From a virus, in the IMG/VR virus record IMGVR_UViG_3300011116_000403, positions 1 to 43,294 of that record: 43,294 bases of DNA. The stretch is one strand, 5' to 3'. The position numbers were made by a program, and so were the translations under genes. The first letter of the stretch is position 1. Every line of letters begins with the position of its first letter. Positions 12,561-20,454 of the stretch are shown in pieces. Under the pieces are notes generated by a model that saw only the letters and a list, made by a program, of their open reading frames with translations, did no database searches and had not been told where the DNA came from.

Positions 12561-13334
12561 ATGAGTACATCACTAGCAATAGCAAGCGACCAGTCCTTTT
12601 GGACTGACACGCAAATCTCAGCACTAAAAACTTTAGGACTATCCAATGCGTCTAAAGGTGATTTGACATTCTTTTTTCATCAAGCGCAACGCACAGGACT
12701 AGACCCATTTGCAAGGCAAATCTATATGATTGAACGCGGTGGTCGCTTTACTATTCAAACCAGTATTGATGGCTTTCGTATTATTGCGCAACGAAGCGGA
12801 AAATATCGTGGTCAGGCAGGTCCGTATTTCTGCGGTGAAGATGGAAAATGGGCAGATGTATGGCTAAAAAACACACCGCCTCTAGCGGCTAAAGTGGGTG
12901 TATATGCAGACGGTTGGTCTGAACCACTTTGGGCAGTTGCTAAATGGGATTCATATGCACAACAAAGTCCAATATGGAGAAAAATGCCTGACCTTATGTT
13001 AGCAAAATGTGCAGAATCATTAGCATTACGCAAAGCCTTTCCAAATGATTTGTCTGGTATTTATACTGAAGATGAGATGAGTCAAGCAGAAGTTGTCGAG
13101 CCAAAAATCAAACCTCAAAAAGTGGACTTGAAGGCTGTTCCCGATGTTCCCGTTGCAGTAGATAAAGTTATTGTGTGGGAATCATTAATGCCTTTGATAG
13201 ACGACGCTAAAACAAAAGACGAACTTAAAAAGATATGGGATTACCACAAGTTAGCGTTGGACACCGTAATTCCAAATACGCAACAAACTTTGCGTGATGC
13301 GATAATAGATAAAAAAGACTCCTTAGATGAGTAA
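12561..13334 (+). CDS. bet: Bet/RecT family single-strand annealing recombinase, 257 aa
   Basis: GGGAGAAGG precedes the ATG. The phage Bet pattern is clear: FFHQAQRTGLDPFARQIYMI, GRFTIQTSIDGFRIIAQRSG, YRGQAGPYF, and KCAESLALRKAFPNDLSGIY before EDEM. The C-terminal 80 residues are a charged extension. It anneals complementary single strands in recombination-dependent replication. It is paired with the Cas4-like exonuclease at 14769 and the SSB at 18691. It overlaps the next gene by 8 bases. Confidence 0.9.
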   Translation: MSTSLAIASDQSFWTDTQISALKTLGLSNASKGDLTFFFHQAQRTGLDPFARQIYMIERGGRFTIQTSIDGFRIIAQRSGKYRGQAGPYFCGEDGKWADVWLKNTPPLAAKVGVYADGWSEPLWAVAKWDSYAQQSPIWRKMPDLMLAKCAESLALRKAFPNDLSGIYTEDEMSQAEVVEPKIKPQKVDLKAVPDVPVAVDKVIVWESLMPLIDDAKTKDELKKIWDYHKLALDTVIPNTQQTLRDAIIDKKDSLDE

Positions 13335-13506
13335 AGTAATTGACCCAATAGTCTGCGACTTTTTAGTCAAAACATCAAAAAATCTATTCAATGCTTCACA
13401 AAGCGGTGACTGCGAGTTAGCGGAAGCCGTATTAGTCAATTTGAAATCAGTAATTGACTCTTATATCCAAGCGTTACAAGAAGGGAAGCAAAGTGGACCT
13501 TATTGA
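13327..13506 (+). CDS. Small unknown protein, 59 aa
   Basis: The ATG at 13327 overlaps the end of the bet gene and the TGA is at 13504-13506. The sequence IVCDFLVKTSKNLFNASQSG, then CELAEAVLVNLKSVIDSYIQ, is helical, with two cysteines. It overlaps the next gene's GTG start, forming a continuous coupled chain. Function unknown. Confidence 0.6.
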   Translation: MSKVIDPIVCDFLVKTSKNLFNASQSGDCELAEAVLVNLKSVIDSYIQALQEGKQSGPY

Positions 13507-14065
13507 AAACATTTGCCATTGGTGCGAAGTGCGCATTACAAAAACAAGTGAAAATCTTATGTGGATTTGCGATTATGAATCTGCAGACTGCGAATTTCAC
13601 CCAACGGCGTGGGATTCTGTAACACTACGACCAACAAACACTTCAGCACCACACCAAACATCAAAAGAAGTAGAAAATATCATCAGGCAGTATCAGGTGA
13701 TGGTTGTTTTGCAGCGAGATAAGTCTAAAGGACTACGCTCGGTTGATTCCAATGTAGTTTCTATCAGCAGAAAGCCACAACGGACTAGCCGTAATGCTGC
13801 TAAGGCACTACTGCCAAACTCAGGCACGATACGCAGATTAGTGTATGACCAAATCAAAGTTCAAAATGACTATGGCATGACTGACTATGAACTTGAAATG
13901 GTATTGCGTGGAAAACATCAGACCATCTCGGCTAGCCGCCGTTCGCTAGTTGTTGATGGTTGGGTAGTTGATTCAGGCAAAACTAGAAAAAATCCACAAC
14001 AAAACGACTGCATAGTTTGGGTCGAAAAAGACGAGATGTTTAGCGAAGTGTTATTTAATGTCTAA
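13493..14065 (+). CDS. Zinc-finger and winged-helix protein, 190 aa
   Basis: The GTG at 13493 is chosen because AAGGGAAG lies just before it; the longer ORF from 13454 would run back through the previous gene. The N-terminus has ICHWCEVRI, then WICDYESADCEFHPTAW, a four-cysteine zinc site. The C-terminal part (SGTIRRLVYDQI, GMTDYELEMVLRGKHQTISASRRSLVVDGWVVDSG) is a winged-helix fold common in phage replication regions. Probably a DNA-binding accessory or regulatory protein. Confidence 0.7.
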   Translation: MDLIENICHWCEVRITKTSENLMWICDYESADCEFHPTAWDSVTLRPTNTSAPHQTSKEVENIIRQYQVMVVLQRDKSKGLRSVDSNVVSISRKPQRTSRNAAKALLPNSGTIRRLVYDQIKVQNDYGMTDYELEMVLRGKHQTISASRRSLVVDGWVVDSGKTRKNPQQNDCIVWVEKDEMFSEVLFNV

Positions 14066-14228
14066 AGAATACTCGTGGCGTGATGGGTGGGGTTTAGATT
14101 ATCCTCACCCGTTACCGCCAAAGCCAAAAATATCGCGTCCAGAAAACATTATGCGCTGCATTTGTGGCGGTTGGTTATACAAAAATCAATTATGCGCAAC
14201 TTGCGCACTTATCGAAGGAGAAAAATGA
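14058..14228 (+). CDS. Small zinc-ribbon protein, 56 aa
   Basis: The ATG at 14058 overlaps the upstream stop by 8 bases and the TGA at 14226-14228 forms an ATGA with the next gene. The N-terminal half is proline-rich (YPHPLPPKPKISRP). The C-terminal half is a MRCICGGW...LCATCA ribbon. It resembles the other micro zinc ribbons of this genome. Function unknown. Confidence 0.6.
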   Translation: MSKEYSWRDGWGLDYPHPLPPKPKISRPENIMRCICGGWLYKNQLCATCALIEGEK

Positions 14229-14569
14229 TTACACCAGAAAAAGTTGAAGCCAGATTATATGAACTAAGCAAAGAAATTGATGTTGCTCACGACGAGTTAG
14301 TAGATGCAGAACGAAATTATCATATTGCTAAAGCCGCGTTTGAAATTGCTATTGCTGAATCCAGAATAAGTATCGGGTTGAATAATATGAAACTACGCGT
14401 AGGAGATGTTGCAGATAAAGCACTTTTGGAATGTCGTGCGCAATGGTCTGCTATTCAATTAGCGGAAGCAGTAGTCAAAGCAGCAAGAGGTAATGCTCAA
14501 CGAGTAAGAACACAAGTTGATATTGCTCGTTCAATCGGAACAAGCGTGCGCGCCTCAATGGACGCATAA
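14225..14569 (+). CDS. Helical recombination-module protein, 114 aa
   Basis: The ATG at 14225 has a GGAG just upstream and an ATGA overlap. The protein is almost entirely helical and Ala/Val/Arg-rich (RLYELSKEIDVAHDELVDAE, then LLECRAQWSAIQLAEAVVKAARGN, VDIARSIGTSVRAS). This matches a small actinophage family found between Bet/RecT and exonuclease genes. A structural or accessory role in recombination is likely. Confidence 0.65.
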   Translation: MITPEKVEARLYELSKEIDVAHDELVDAERNYHIAKAAFEIAIAESRISIGLNNMKLRVGDVADKALLECRAQWSAIQLAEAVVKAARGNAQRVRTQVDIARSIGTSVRASMDA

Positions 14570-14589
14570 CTAACGGAAAGAAGGGTAAA

Positions 14590-14772
14590 ATGGAACAGGA
14601 AGTGCTAGAAAAAATAATAACAAAAATAGAATCATGGCAGAATAGTAAAAGTTTGGAAACTATAGAACTGGTGCACAGCAAGCAATATCGTTACGGCTTT
14701 TTGGAAGGGTTACGCCTTTCTAAAGCAATTGCTATGCAATTCAGACCAACAACAGAAGGGGAAGAAGAATGA
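14590..14772 (+). CDS. Small unknown protein, 60 aa
   Basis: AAGAAGGGTAAA precedes the ATG, a close variant of the early ribosome-binding cassette. The protein is helical with a central YRYGFLEGLRLSKAIAM and an acidic end (EGEEE). It overlaps the exonuclease gene by ATGA. Function unknown. Confidence 0.6.
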   Translation: MEQEVLEKIITKIESWQNSKSLETIELVHSKQYRYGFLEGLRLSKAIAMQFRPTTEGEEE

Positions 14773-15707
14773 CAATAGCAAATGACCTAATCAAAGCAAT
14801 AACTACCACCAGCAGGGGTTCTGCACGCAGTAATCAAGTGCAAATTGGACCATCAGAAATTGGTGGCTGTCGCAGAAGAACTTGGAACAGGCTGAACAAT
14901 GTAATAGAAACAAATCCCAATACATTGAATTTAGCGGCAATCATGGGAACAGCAATTCACACCTATATTCAAGAAGCGTTCCACGCGCAAGACCCTTTTG
15001 GCGAACGCTATTTATTAGAACAGGCGTTCGAGTATGGCGAACTAAAAGGACATGTTGATATGTATGACACAGAAAAAATGGAAGTTATTGACTGGAAAAC
15101 TACTAAAAAGTCAGGGCTTACATATTTTCCTAGCAAGCAACAACGCTGGCAGGTTCAATTATACGGCTATCTAATAGAACAAAACAATAAACCAGTCACG
15201 ACTGTAACGCTTGTGGCTATTCCTCGCGATGGTGATGAACGGGATATTGTTTATCATTCAGAACCTTACGACCCGTCAATAGCGTTGGAAGCGTTAGGGT
15301 GGTTGCGTGATGTGAAATCAAGAACAGACGCACCTGTTCCTGAAAAAGATTTGTCGTTCTGCAAACTTTATTGTTCTTACTACGACCCGACAGGAGAAGT
15401 TGGTTGCCCTTCACGCCCAAAAGCAGAGGCGGAAGGTATCGTTCTAACTGACGATATAGCCATCTCCGCCGCTCAGACATATATTCATATCCTTGATGAA
15501 GAAAAACGGCTACAACAGGCTAAAGACGCCGTAAAGGATTTACTAGAAGGCGTCAATGGCATAACTCCTGATGGAATCAAAGTCTTTTGGACTCAGGTTG
15601 CAGGTCGTAAATCTATTGATGAAGATAAAGTTCGAGAACTTTTGGGAGATGTTCCATTGAAATACGGAAAAGAATCTTTCCGCCTTAATGTAAAAGGCTT
15701 AGACTAA
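14769..15707 (+). CDS. Cas4-like PD-(D/E)XK exonuclease, 312 aa
   Basis: The nuclease core shows IMGTAIH (H64), GHVDMYD (D97), VIDWKTTK (D108 and K110) and WQVQLYGYL, the motif order of RecB/Cas4-type exonucleases. C34 (GGCRRR) with C198, C202 and C213 forms the cysteine set expected for a 4Fe-4S cluster. The likely role is 5' or 3' resection producing single strands for Bet. The ATG is in an ATGA overlap. It ends in a TAATG overlap with the replication initiator gene. Confidence 0.85.
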   Translation: MTIANDLIKAITTTSRGSARSNQVQIGPSEIGGCRRRTWNRLNNVIETNPNTLNLAAIMGTAIHTYIQEAFHAQDPFGERYLLEQAFEYGELKGHVDMYDTEKMEVIDWKTTKKSGLTYFPSKQQRWQVQLYGYLIEQNNKPVTTVTLVAIPRDGDERDIVYHSEPYDPSIALEALGWLRDVKSRTDAPVPEKDLSFCKLYCSYYDPTGEVGCPSRPKAEAEGIVLTDDIAISAAQTYIHILDEEKRLQQAKDAVKDLLEGVNGITPDGIKVFWTQVAGRKSIDEDKVRELLGDVPLKYGKESFRLNVKGLD

Positions 15708-16543
15708 TGGGCTGGGTACGAATTGATGATAATTTTGCTGACCACCCTAAAATCATAGGTCTATCTGATTATGCATTTCGACTTTACATAATCGCGTTGT
15801 GCTATTCAAATAGGCAACTAACTGATGGACATATTCCCTATGCTATGTGTAACGCTTGGATTCCAACGCCTGAAAATAAACCCACAGACGAATTAGAAGA
15901 AGCAGGTTTGTGGGAAAGAACTGATGGTGGATTTCTAATTCGTTCATATACAGAGTATCAACCAACGCGAGATAAAGTGAACGAAAAGCGAGACGCAGCA
16001 AAAGAACGCTTGCGTAAGTTCAGGGAAAAGCAGGGAAACGCAGATGAAACGCAAAAGAAACATTTGCCCCAACCCATACCCAACCCAACCCAACCCAACC
16101 CAAAGATAAATACAAAAGATAACTACTTCCCTGAAATAATTGAGGAAGAAAATGAGATGGAACACTTACCTGTTGTTGTTATGCCTAGAAACAAAATGGC
16201 AAAACTAGCAGTTGAGGCTATTGTGGATAAACTTGAACATGCTAGGCGTAATGGAGTTAACTCTTGGAATCTATCTAAATTAGTAGAAGAACAATGGGAC
16301 GAATTACATATAGCAGATGATATTGGTGGCTGCATAGCCTTGACTGCGTGGTATGTGAGTGAACTACAATCTCGGAAACTGGAAAGTAGTGAAATTGGGC
16401 GAATCGGTCAAATGACAAAACGGTTTGGGCGTATTTCATTACTTGCCATTGATGAAGCCGCAAGCAAGGACTTAGATGACCTTGTAAGTTATGCGTTCAG
16501 GGTGGCTCAAAGAATGTATGCGGAGAAAAAGGCAAAACAATGA
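15707..16543 (+). CDS. Replication initiator-like winged-helix protein, 278 aa
   Basis: The N-terminus (MGWVRIDDNFADHPKI, then LSDYAFRLYIIALCYSNRQLTDGHIP and LWERTDGGFLIRSYTEYQPTRDKV) is the winged-helix domain of phage replication organisers. A flexible linker follows with PQPIPNPTQPNPK. The C-terminal helical region may bind a helicase. The linker is encoded by a CCCAA repeat tract (16067-16101) that could lie in or near the origin, as origins often lie within initiator genes in phages. No helicase or polymerase gene is seen, so the host replisome is probably recruited. Confidence 0.7.
   Translation: MGWVRIDDNFADHPKIIGLSDYAFRLYIIALCYSNRQLTDGHIPYAMCNAWIPTPENKPTDELEEAGLWERTDGGFLIRSYTEYQPTRDKVNEKRDAAKERLRKFREKQGNADETQKKHLPQPIPNPTQPNPKINTKDNYFPEIIEEENEMEHLPVVVMPRNKMAKLAVEAIVDKLEHARRNGVNSWNLSKLVEEQWDELHIADDIGGCIALTAWYVSELQSRKLESSEIGRIGQMTKRFGRISLLAIDEAASKDLDDLVSYAFRVAQRMYAEKKAKQ
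16067..16101 (+). repeat. CCCAA tandem tract, G-quadruplex-capable on the minus strand
   Basis: Seven C-runs occur in 35 bases. The last five CCC runs (16079-16101) are spaced at exact 5-base steps as CCCAA. The complement is a run of GGGTT units able to form a G-quadruplex. It encodes the proline/asparagine-rich linker of the initiator. Confidence 0.85.
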
Positions 16544-16767
16544 TTATTGGTGACTATGAAATCCCAGAAGGGTTTGAATCTATGAGTTGTATTTACAATT
16601 GTGGATTTATACTTGTATGGAGTCACAAGGAAGGAGCAGGCGATGTTGGAAGCGTTATGGATAACCACATAGCGCTTACGCACATAAAGCCTGAAATGCC
16701 ACTTCTACATAGATTCTTTCTACGAAAGGAAAAGGGCAAAGATGAGCGACCCGAACAAATGTTCTAA
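16540..16767 (+). CDS. Unknown protein, 75 aa
   Basis: ATGA overlap with the initiator gene. The sequence IIGDYEIPEGFESMSCIYNC, then GFILVWSHKEGAGDVGSVMDNHIALTHIKP, resembles a small beta fold. Cysteines 17 and 21 and several histidines could bind metal, but no family is recognised. It overlaps the next gene by 26 bases. Confidence 0.6.
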   Translation: MIIGDYEIPEGFESMSCIYNCGFILVWSHKEGAGDVGSVMDNHIALTHIKPEMPLLHRFFLRKEKGKDERPEQMF

Positions 16768-17026
16768 TCTCGATTGTTCTTATGGTTGGGTGATATTCAA
16801 GTATTTAGATGTAAAAAGTGTTAGACTAAGAACTGGCGAAATCAAAGAAATAAAAACAGAATACGAAGGGGCGCAACCTTGCCCCGTCTGTGACCCTAGC
16901 CGAGCGGAATTATTCGCCACCGCACAAAACCAAGACGAACTACAAATATCCTTAATGAATCGTTCGACACATAAGCGCTTAGAAGCCTATAACAAAACCG
17001 AAGATTCTAAAACTAAGGTGTTGTAA
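16742..17026 (+). CDS. Zinc-ribbon protein, 94 aa
   Basis: CSNLDCSYGW (C7, C12) and QPCPVCDPSRAELF (C47, C50) make a DnaJ-like zinc site, separated by a beta segment. The remainder is charged and helical. The ATG lies within the end of the previous gene. AAAGGGCAAAG is just upstream. Function unknown; small zinc-ribbon accessory proteins are common in actinophage replication modules. Confidence 0.65.
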   Translation: MSDPNKCSNLDCSYGWVIFKYLDVKSVRLRTGEIKEIKTEYEGAQPCPVCDPSRAELFATAQNQDELQISLMNRSTHKRLEAYNKTEDSKTKVL

Positions 17027-17035
17027 GGAGTATGA

Positions 17036-17473
17036 ATGAAAACCAAAAACCCAAGAAATGCCGCTACAAGCCGTTCTAAAAAATGGTCGATAAGAATATG
17101 GGCAGTTGTATCCCTAACGGCTGTAATGACCGTTTCTGCCCCTATAAGCACCGTGAAAGCGCCACCGTTCGACCAATCTAAAGCCTTTGCTGAGGACATG
17201 GACTATCAAAAATATGCTGCGGAACTAGCCTTTGATAAGTATGGCTGGGGTGCTAAACAATTTGATTGTCTAGACTCTATTTGGACTTACGAGTCGCATT
17301 GGAATCCCTTAGCCGATAATCCAAAAAGTACTGCATTTGGAATTGCACAAATGTTAGGAGAAGACTCGCGTAACGGATTAGAACAAATTAGTAACGGATT
17401 ACGCTATATTGAACACCGTTACAAAACTCCTTGCAACGCTTGGCTATTTTGGCAGAAAAGATACTGGTACTAG
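17036..17473 (+). CDS. Exported transglycosylase-like muralytic protein, 145 aa
   Basis: AAGGAG precedes the ATG. The basic N-terminus and hydrophobic stretch (WAVVSLTAVMTVSAPIS, residues about 22-38) form a signal peptide or anchor. The catalytic domain has WTYESHWNPLADN, with E86 the probable acid. STAFGIAQML, QISNGLRYIEHRY and TPCNAW follow, as in lytic transglycosylase / resuscitation-promoting-factor folds. C78 and C133 could form a disulfide. Being in the replication module and secreted, it is unlikely to be the main lysin. It may remodel the host wall or act in superinfection exclusion. Confidence 0.75.
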   Translation: MKTKNPRNAATSRSKKWSIRIWAVVSLTAVMTVSAPISTVKAPPFDQSKAFAEDMDYQKYAAELAFDKYGWGAKQFDCLDSIWTYESHWNPLADNPKSTAFGIAQMLGEDSRNGLEQISNGLRYIEHRYKTPCNAWLFWQKRYWY

Positions 17474-17851
17474 ATGAGTGCGTTCTTTGTAAAAGGAAGA
17501 CCTGTTCCGCAGGGTTCTTTGAAGTTTATACAAGGGCGTGCAATTCATGTTCGTGCGGTTGATTTAGCAGTATGGCGTGCAGATATAGCGCGAAACGCAG
17601 AACTTTCTGGTTTCAGTCCTATTTCAGGCGCGGTGAAGGTAACTGCTGACTTTATATTCAAGCGACCAAAATCAACTCCTAATAGAATCTATCCACATGT
17701 CAAACCTGATTTAGACAAATTAGTCCGAGCGGTTTTAGATGGCTTGACGGCTGTAGCATACGAAGATGATTCGCAGGTTATTCTAATTCAAACAACAAAG
17801 ACATACGGCGAACACGAAGGCGTATGGATAAACATTGAGCAAATAATATGA
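17474..17851 (+). CDS. rusA: RusA-like Holliday junction resolvase, 125 aa
   Basis: The protein starts directly after the previous stop. RPVPQGSLKFIQGR opens the fold. YPHVKPDLDKLVRAVLDGLT and YEDDSQVI contain the acidic residues of the RusA active site (D79, D81, D89, D98/D99, with K82 or nearby lysine). It cleaves four-way junctions, helping resolve replication intermediates before packaging. Length is normal for the family. Confidence 0.85.
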   Translation: MSAFFVKGRPVPQGSLKFIQGRAIHVRAVDLAVWRADIARNAELSGFSPISGAVKVTADFIFKRPKSTPNRIYPHVKPDLDKLVRAVLDGLTAVAYEDDSQVILIQTTKTYGEHEGVWINIEQII

Positions 17852-18366
17852 AACTGCTTGAAGAAATCCTTAGCGACTATCCGCGAATATGGGAATTCTA
17901 CAAGCAAGATATTAGCGAGCGCGAAAGAACTCCAAAGCACGCTCAGCGTTACCCATTGCCTATTGGAACTCTAAGTATGATTATTGATTTCCACAAATGG
18001 ACTCACGCTACAACAAGGCTAGTATCTTCTGAAATTGGAATAGAAGTGCCAAATCACATTCGCAAGGTAGGAGTAGGACCAGACCCCGTTGTAATGTTTC
18101 GGATTCACTGGATAGATGCAAACTGGAATGCTATTGAAACAAGAAGAAAAAGTCTTGCTAAAACACTAGGCAGTGAGGTTGAACAATGGCACACCCGTAT
18201 TAGAGTCAAAGTCAATGATGCGGATATTTATGCCTACCAGTCCGACACCTTTTGCCAAAGTTGTTTCCACCGTTCCGTAGTGCGTATGAACAACACTTAT
18301 ATCTGTGTCAATGTGGCTTGCCGAAATCCGCTTACAGGAGAGTTTCTTACTTGGCAAATAAACTAG
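17848..18366 (+). CDS. Zinc-finger protein of replication module, 172 aa
   Basis: ATGA overlap with rusA. The first 125 residues are helical with HAQRYPLPIGTLSMIIDFHK and a basic middle. The C-terminus has FCQSCFHRSVVRMNNTYICVNVACRNP, a four-cysteine zinc site. This arrangement is common in actinophages next to RusA genes. DNA binding is likely; exact role unknown. Confidence 0.65.
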   Translation: MKLLEEILSDYPRIWEFYKQDISERERTPKHAQRYPLPIGTLSMIIDFHKWTHATTRLVSSEIGIEVPNHIRKVGVGPDPVVMFRIHWIDANWNAIETRRKSLAKTLGSEVEQWHTRIRVKVNDADIYAYQSDTFCQSCFHRSVVRMNNTYICVNVACRNPLTGEFLTWQIN

Positions 18367-18701
18367 ATTTGATAAGGCAGATTGTCTATACACGCTGTAA
18401 AGGTTACTGCGAAAAATGTGGAATGCAACTACCTGAATCTTGGGCTTTACACCACCGCAAACTGCGCTCGCGAGGCGGCAAAGACGAAGTATCTAATTTT
18501 GTAGCGTTACATCATTCCTGCCACAATATGGACACAGACTCAGTTCACTTCAATCCGACACATTCACAAGACAAAGGTTTGATGGTAAGTAGTTGGCAAG
18601 ACCCATTAGAGTGTCCTCTAACGCTTTCCGACGGTAGTATAGTTACACTTACCAAGGAAGGCACTTATCACTTCTTAGAAAGGAAGTCCGATGGCTGGTG
18701 A
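18351..18701 (+). CDS. HNH endonuclease, 116 aa
   Basis: The TTG at 18351 is the best start, with CAGGAGAG just before it; an in-frame ATG at 18252 lies deep in the previous gene and lacks a site. CKGYCEKCGMQLPE, then WALHHRKLRSRGGKDEVSNFVALHHSCHN, is a full zinc-HNH motif (H-H-N-H core with CxxC and C-H-N). It nicks or cuts DNA. Its place between the zinc-finger protein and SSB suggests a replication/repair role or a homing-like free-standing nuclease. Confidence 0.8.
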   Translation: MANKLDLIRQIVYTRCKGYCEKCGMQLPESWALHHRKLRSRGGKDEVSNFVALHHSCHNMDTDSVHFNPTHSQDKGLMVSSWQDPLECPLTLSDGSIVTLTKEGTYHFLERKSDGW

Positions 18702-19095
18702 ACCAATCATTACTGTTACAGGTAATTTAGGAACAGATGCAGAATTCCGAAAAACAAGTAACGGAACGCCTGTTACATCTTTCAGTATTGCAAACACAAC
18801 GCGTAAAAACAAAATGGGTGTATGGGAAGATGCAGATACAACTTGGTTTCGTATTTTTGTTTGGGAAGAAGAAGCAGCAGGAACTGCTAACACTTTCAAA
18901 AAAGGCGACAAAGTAATTGTTACAGGTCGCTTCAAAGTAAGTCATTACACAACAAAAGAAGGTGAAGAACGCCAATCATTAGAAATCAACGCAGATAGCG
19001 TAGGTTTAGTGCCAAAGAAAGCACCTGAACCTTCGTCTATGGCTGAGGTGAAATTTGGTGAAGAACAAGTACTTGCAGATGACTTTGCGTGGTGA
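18691..19095 (+). CDS. ssb: Single-stranded DNA-binding protein, 134 aa
   Basis: The OB-fold is evident: ITVTGNLGTDAEFRKTSNGTPVTSFSIAN, then WFRIFVWEEEA, KGDKVIVTGRFKVSHY and RQSLEINADSVGL. The C-terminal acidic tip DDFAW is a variant of the bacterial DDIPF tip that recruits replication partners. AGGAAG just upstream and a short overlap with the HNH gene indicate coupled expression. Confidence 0.92.
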   Translation: MAGEPIITVTGNLGTDAEFRKTSNGTPVTSFSIANTTRKNKMGVWEDADTTWFRIFVWEEEAAGTANTFKKGDKVIVTGRFKVSHYTTKEGEERQSLEINADSVGLVPKKAPEPSSMAEVKFGEEQVLADDFAW

Positions 19096-19198
19096 ATCTA
19101 AAACAGTAGATGTTCAATGTTGTCAATGCGGCAAATGGTTTATAGTGGAAAAAAAAGAAATAAGGGCTATCAATTATTGTAACGACTGTAAGGACTAA
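19079..19198 (+). CDS. Micro zinc-ribbon protein, 39 aa
   Basis: The ATG at 19079 lies within the last codons of ssb and the TAA is at 19196-19198. VQCCQCGKWF and YCNDCKD form a CxxC...CxxC zinc ribbon. No strong ribosome-binding site is visible, so translation is probably coupled to ssb. Function unknown. Confidence 0.55.
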   Translation: MTLRGESKTVDVQCCQCGKWFIVEKKEIRAINYCNDCKD

Positions 19199-19199
19199 T

Positions 19200-19415
19200 A
19201 TGAATAACGAAGGCGATGGACTTATTGATTCTGAAGTAGCAGCAATGTTGCTTGGTATAAGCAAGAATAATCTACGACAGTTGGTATATCGGAAGGCATT
19301 AGTGCCGCAAGGCAGACATAAGCGCAGAAGCCGTTTTCTTCTCGCAGATGTGTTGGCACTAGATAAGACACGCCTAAGCAAGACTATTCAAAGGGAAGGA
19401 ATAGTTCGACACTAA
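19200..19415 (+). CDS. Excisionase/MerR-like helix-turn-helix protein, 71 aa
   Basis: The ATG starts one base after the previous stop with AAGGA upstream. LIDSEVAAMLLGISKNNLRQLVYRKALVPQ is the helix-turn-helix and GRHKRRSRFLLADVLAL the wing, as in small DNA-binding excisionase-like proteins. No integrase exists here, so a role as transcription regulator is more likely than excision. It is the last gene before a strong hairpin. Confidence 0.75.
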   Translation: MNNEGDGLIDSEVAAMLLGISKNNLRQLVYRKALVPQGRHKRRSRFLLADVLALDKTRLSKTIQREGIVRH

Positions 19416-19440
19416 GGTGTGTTACACTTTCTGCCAATGG

Positions 19441-19497
19441 GAGAGGTCTATCCAAATGCGTTTCTTACCCTTCCGCGTTTGGGTAGCCTTTTCTCTC
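19441..19497 (+). terminator. Long hairpin terminator between replication and sugar modules
   Basis: TATCCAAATGCG (19449-19460) pairs with CGCGTTTGGGTA (19474-19485), 12 pairs with two G-U. An outer GAGAG/CTCTC (19441-19445 with 19493-19497) may close it. GCCTTTTCTCTCT follows the stem. It probably ends or attenuates the replication transcript before the sugar-nucleotide genes. Confidence 0.6.
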
Positions 19498-19512
19498 TAA
19501 TAGGGGGCATAA

Positions 19513-20445
19513 GTGAAGCGCATACTTGTTACAGGCGGAGCAGGTTTTCTAGGTTCTCACTTAACACAAAGATTGTTAGATGAAGGCAACGAAGTTATTG
19601 TTGTTGATAATTTATATACGGGCAAAAAGAAAAACATAGAATCTTTTCGCAACAATCCAAACTTTGAGTTTATACTGCACGACATAACTTTTCCCTTATA
19701 TGCAGAAGTAGATGAGATTTACAATTTAGCGTGTCCTGCATCACCTGTTCATTATCAAAGAAATCCTACTCAAACAACTAAAACAAGTATTCACGGCGCT
19801 ATAAATATGTTGGGATTAGCAAAGCGCACTGGTGCAAGAATTCTACAAGCATCTACATCGGAAGTCTATGGTGACCCAGAGATTCACCCACAACCAGAAA
19901 CTTACTGGGGCAAAGTAAATCCAATAGGCATTCGCGCTTGTTATGATGAAGGCAAAAGAGTCGCAGAAACATTATTTTTTGATTATTGGCGTCAATATGA
20001 TTTACAAATCAAAGTTGCCCGCATATTCAACACATACGGCCCTCGAATGGATAAAAATGACGGGCGCGTTATTAGCAACTTTATTATGCAAGCGTTACAA
20101 GGACACGACATTACGATTTATGGTGACGGTTCTCAAAGCCGCAGTTTTTGTTATGTAGATGATTTAGTGCGTGCGCTAATTGGCTTGATGGAAACGCCTA
20201 AACACATTGTTGGTCCTATGAATCTTGGAAATCCTGTTGAGTTTTCAATGCTTGAATTAGCCGCTATGGTTATCAAATACACAGACAGCGATTCAAATAT
20301 AGTTTTTCAAGCGTTGCCGCAAGATGACCCGCGACAACGAAAGCCAGATATTACTTACGCGCAAGAACAATTAGAGTGGGTTCCGCGAGTATTCTTAGAC
20401 GAAGGATTACAAAGAACAATCGCTTATTTCAAAGAAATAATCTAG
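19513..20445 (+). CDS. UDP-glucuronate decarboxylase (UDP-xylose synthase)-like SDR enzyme, 310 aa
   Basis: The start is GTG at 19513 with AGGGGG upstream. [10 protein letters not shown] (residues 7-16) binds [41 protein letters not shown] and [12 protein letters not shown] (catalytic Y144 and K148) match UDP-glucuronate decarboxylases more closely than generic epimerases. [10 protein letters not shown] and [14 protein letters not shown] follow. It converts UDP-glucuronate to UDP-xylose in the cytoplasm. The product could feed the glycosyltransferase at 21116. The exact product is inferred from motifs. Confidence 0.85.
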   Translation: MKRILVTGGAGFLGSHLTQRLLDEGNEVIVVDNLYTGKKKNIESFRNNPNFEFILHDITFPLYAEVDEIYNLACPASPVHYQRNPTQTTKTSIHGAINMLGLAKRTGARILQASTSEVYGDPEIHPQPETYWGKVNPIGIRACYDEGKRVAETLFFDYWRQYDLQIKVARIFNTYGPRMDKNDGRVISNFIMQALQGHDITIYGDGSQSRSFCYVDDLVRALIGLMETPKHIVGPMNLGNPVEFSMLELAAMVIKYTDSDSNIVFQALPQDDPRQRKPDITYAQEQLEWVPRVFLDEGLQRTIAYFKEII

Positions 20446-20454
20446 GAGAGCAAA

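Noticed and set aside
14087-14224. Extended N-terminus of the helical recombination-module protein
   Set aside because: It is an out-of-frame shadow of the 56-residue zinc-ribbon gene at 14058-14228; the ATG at 14225 has GGAG.
18252-18350. ATG start 33 codons before the HNH domain
   Set aside because: It lies in the zinc-finger gene without a ribosome-binding site; TTG at 18351 follows GGAG and begins the domain.
19200-19415. Excisionase of a temperate phage
   Set aside because: No integrase, repressor or attachment site is found, so a regulator is more likely.
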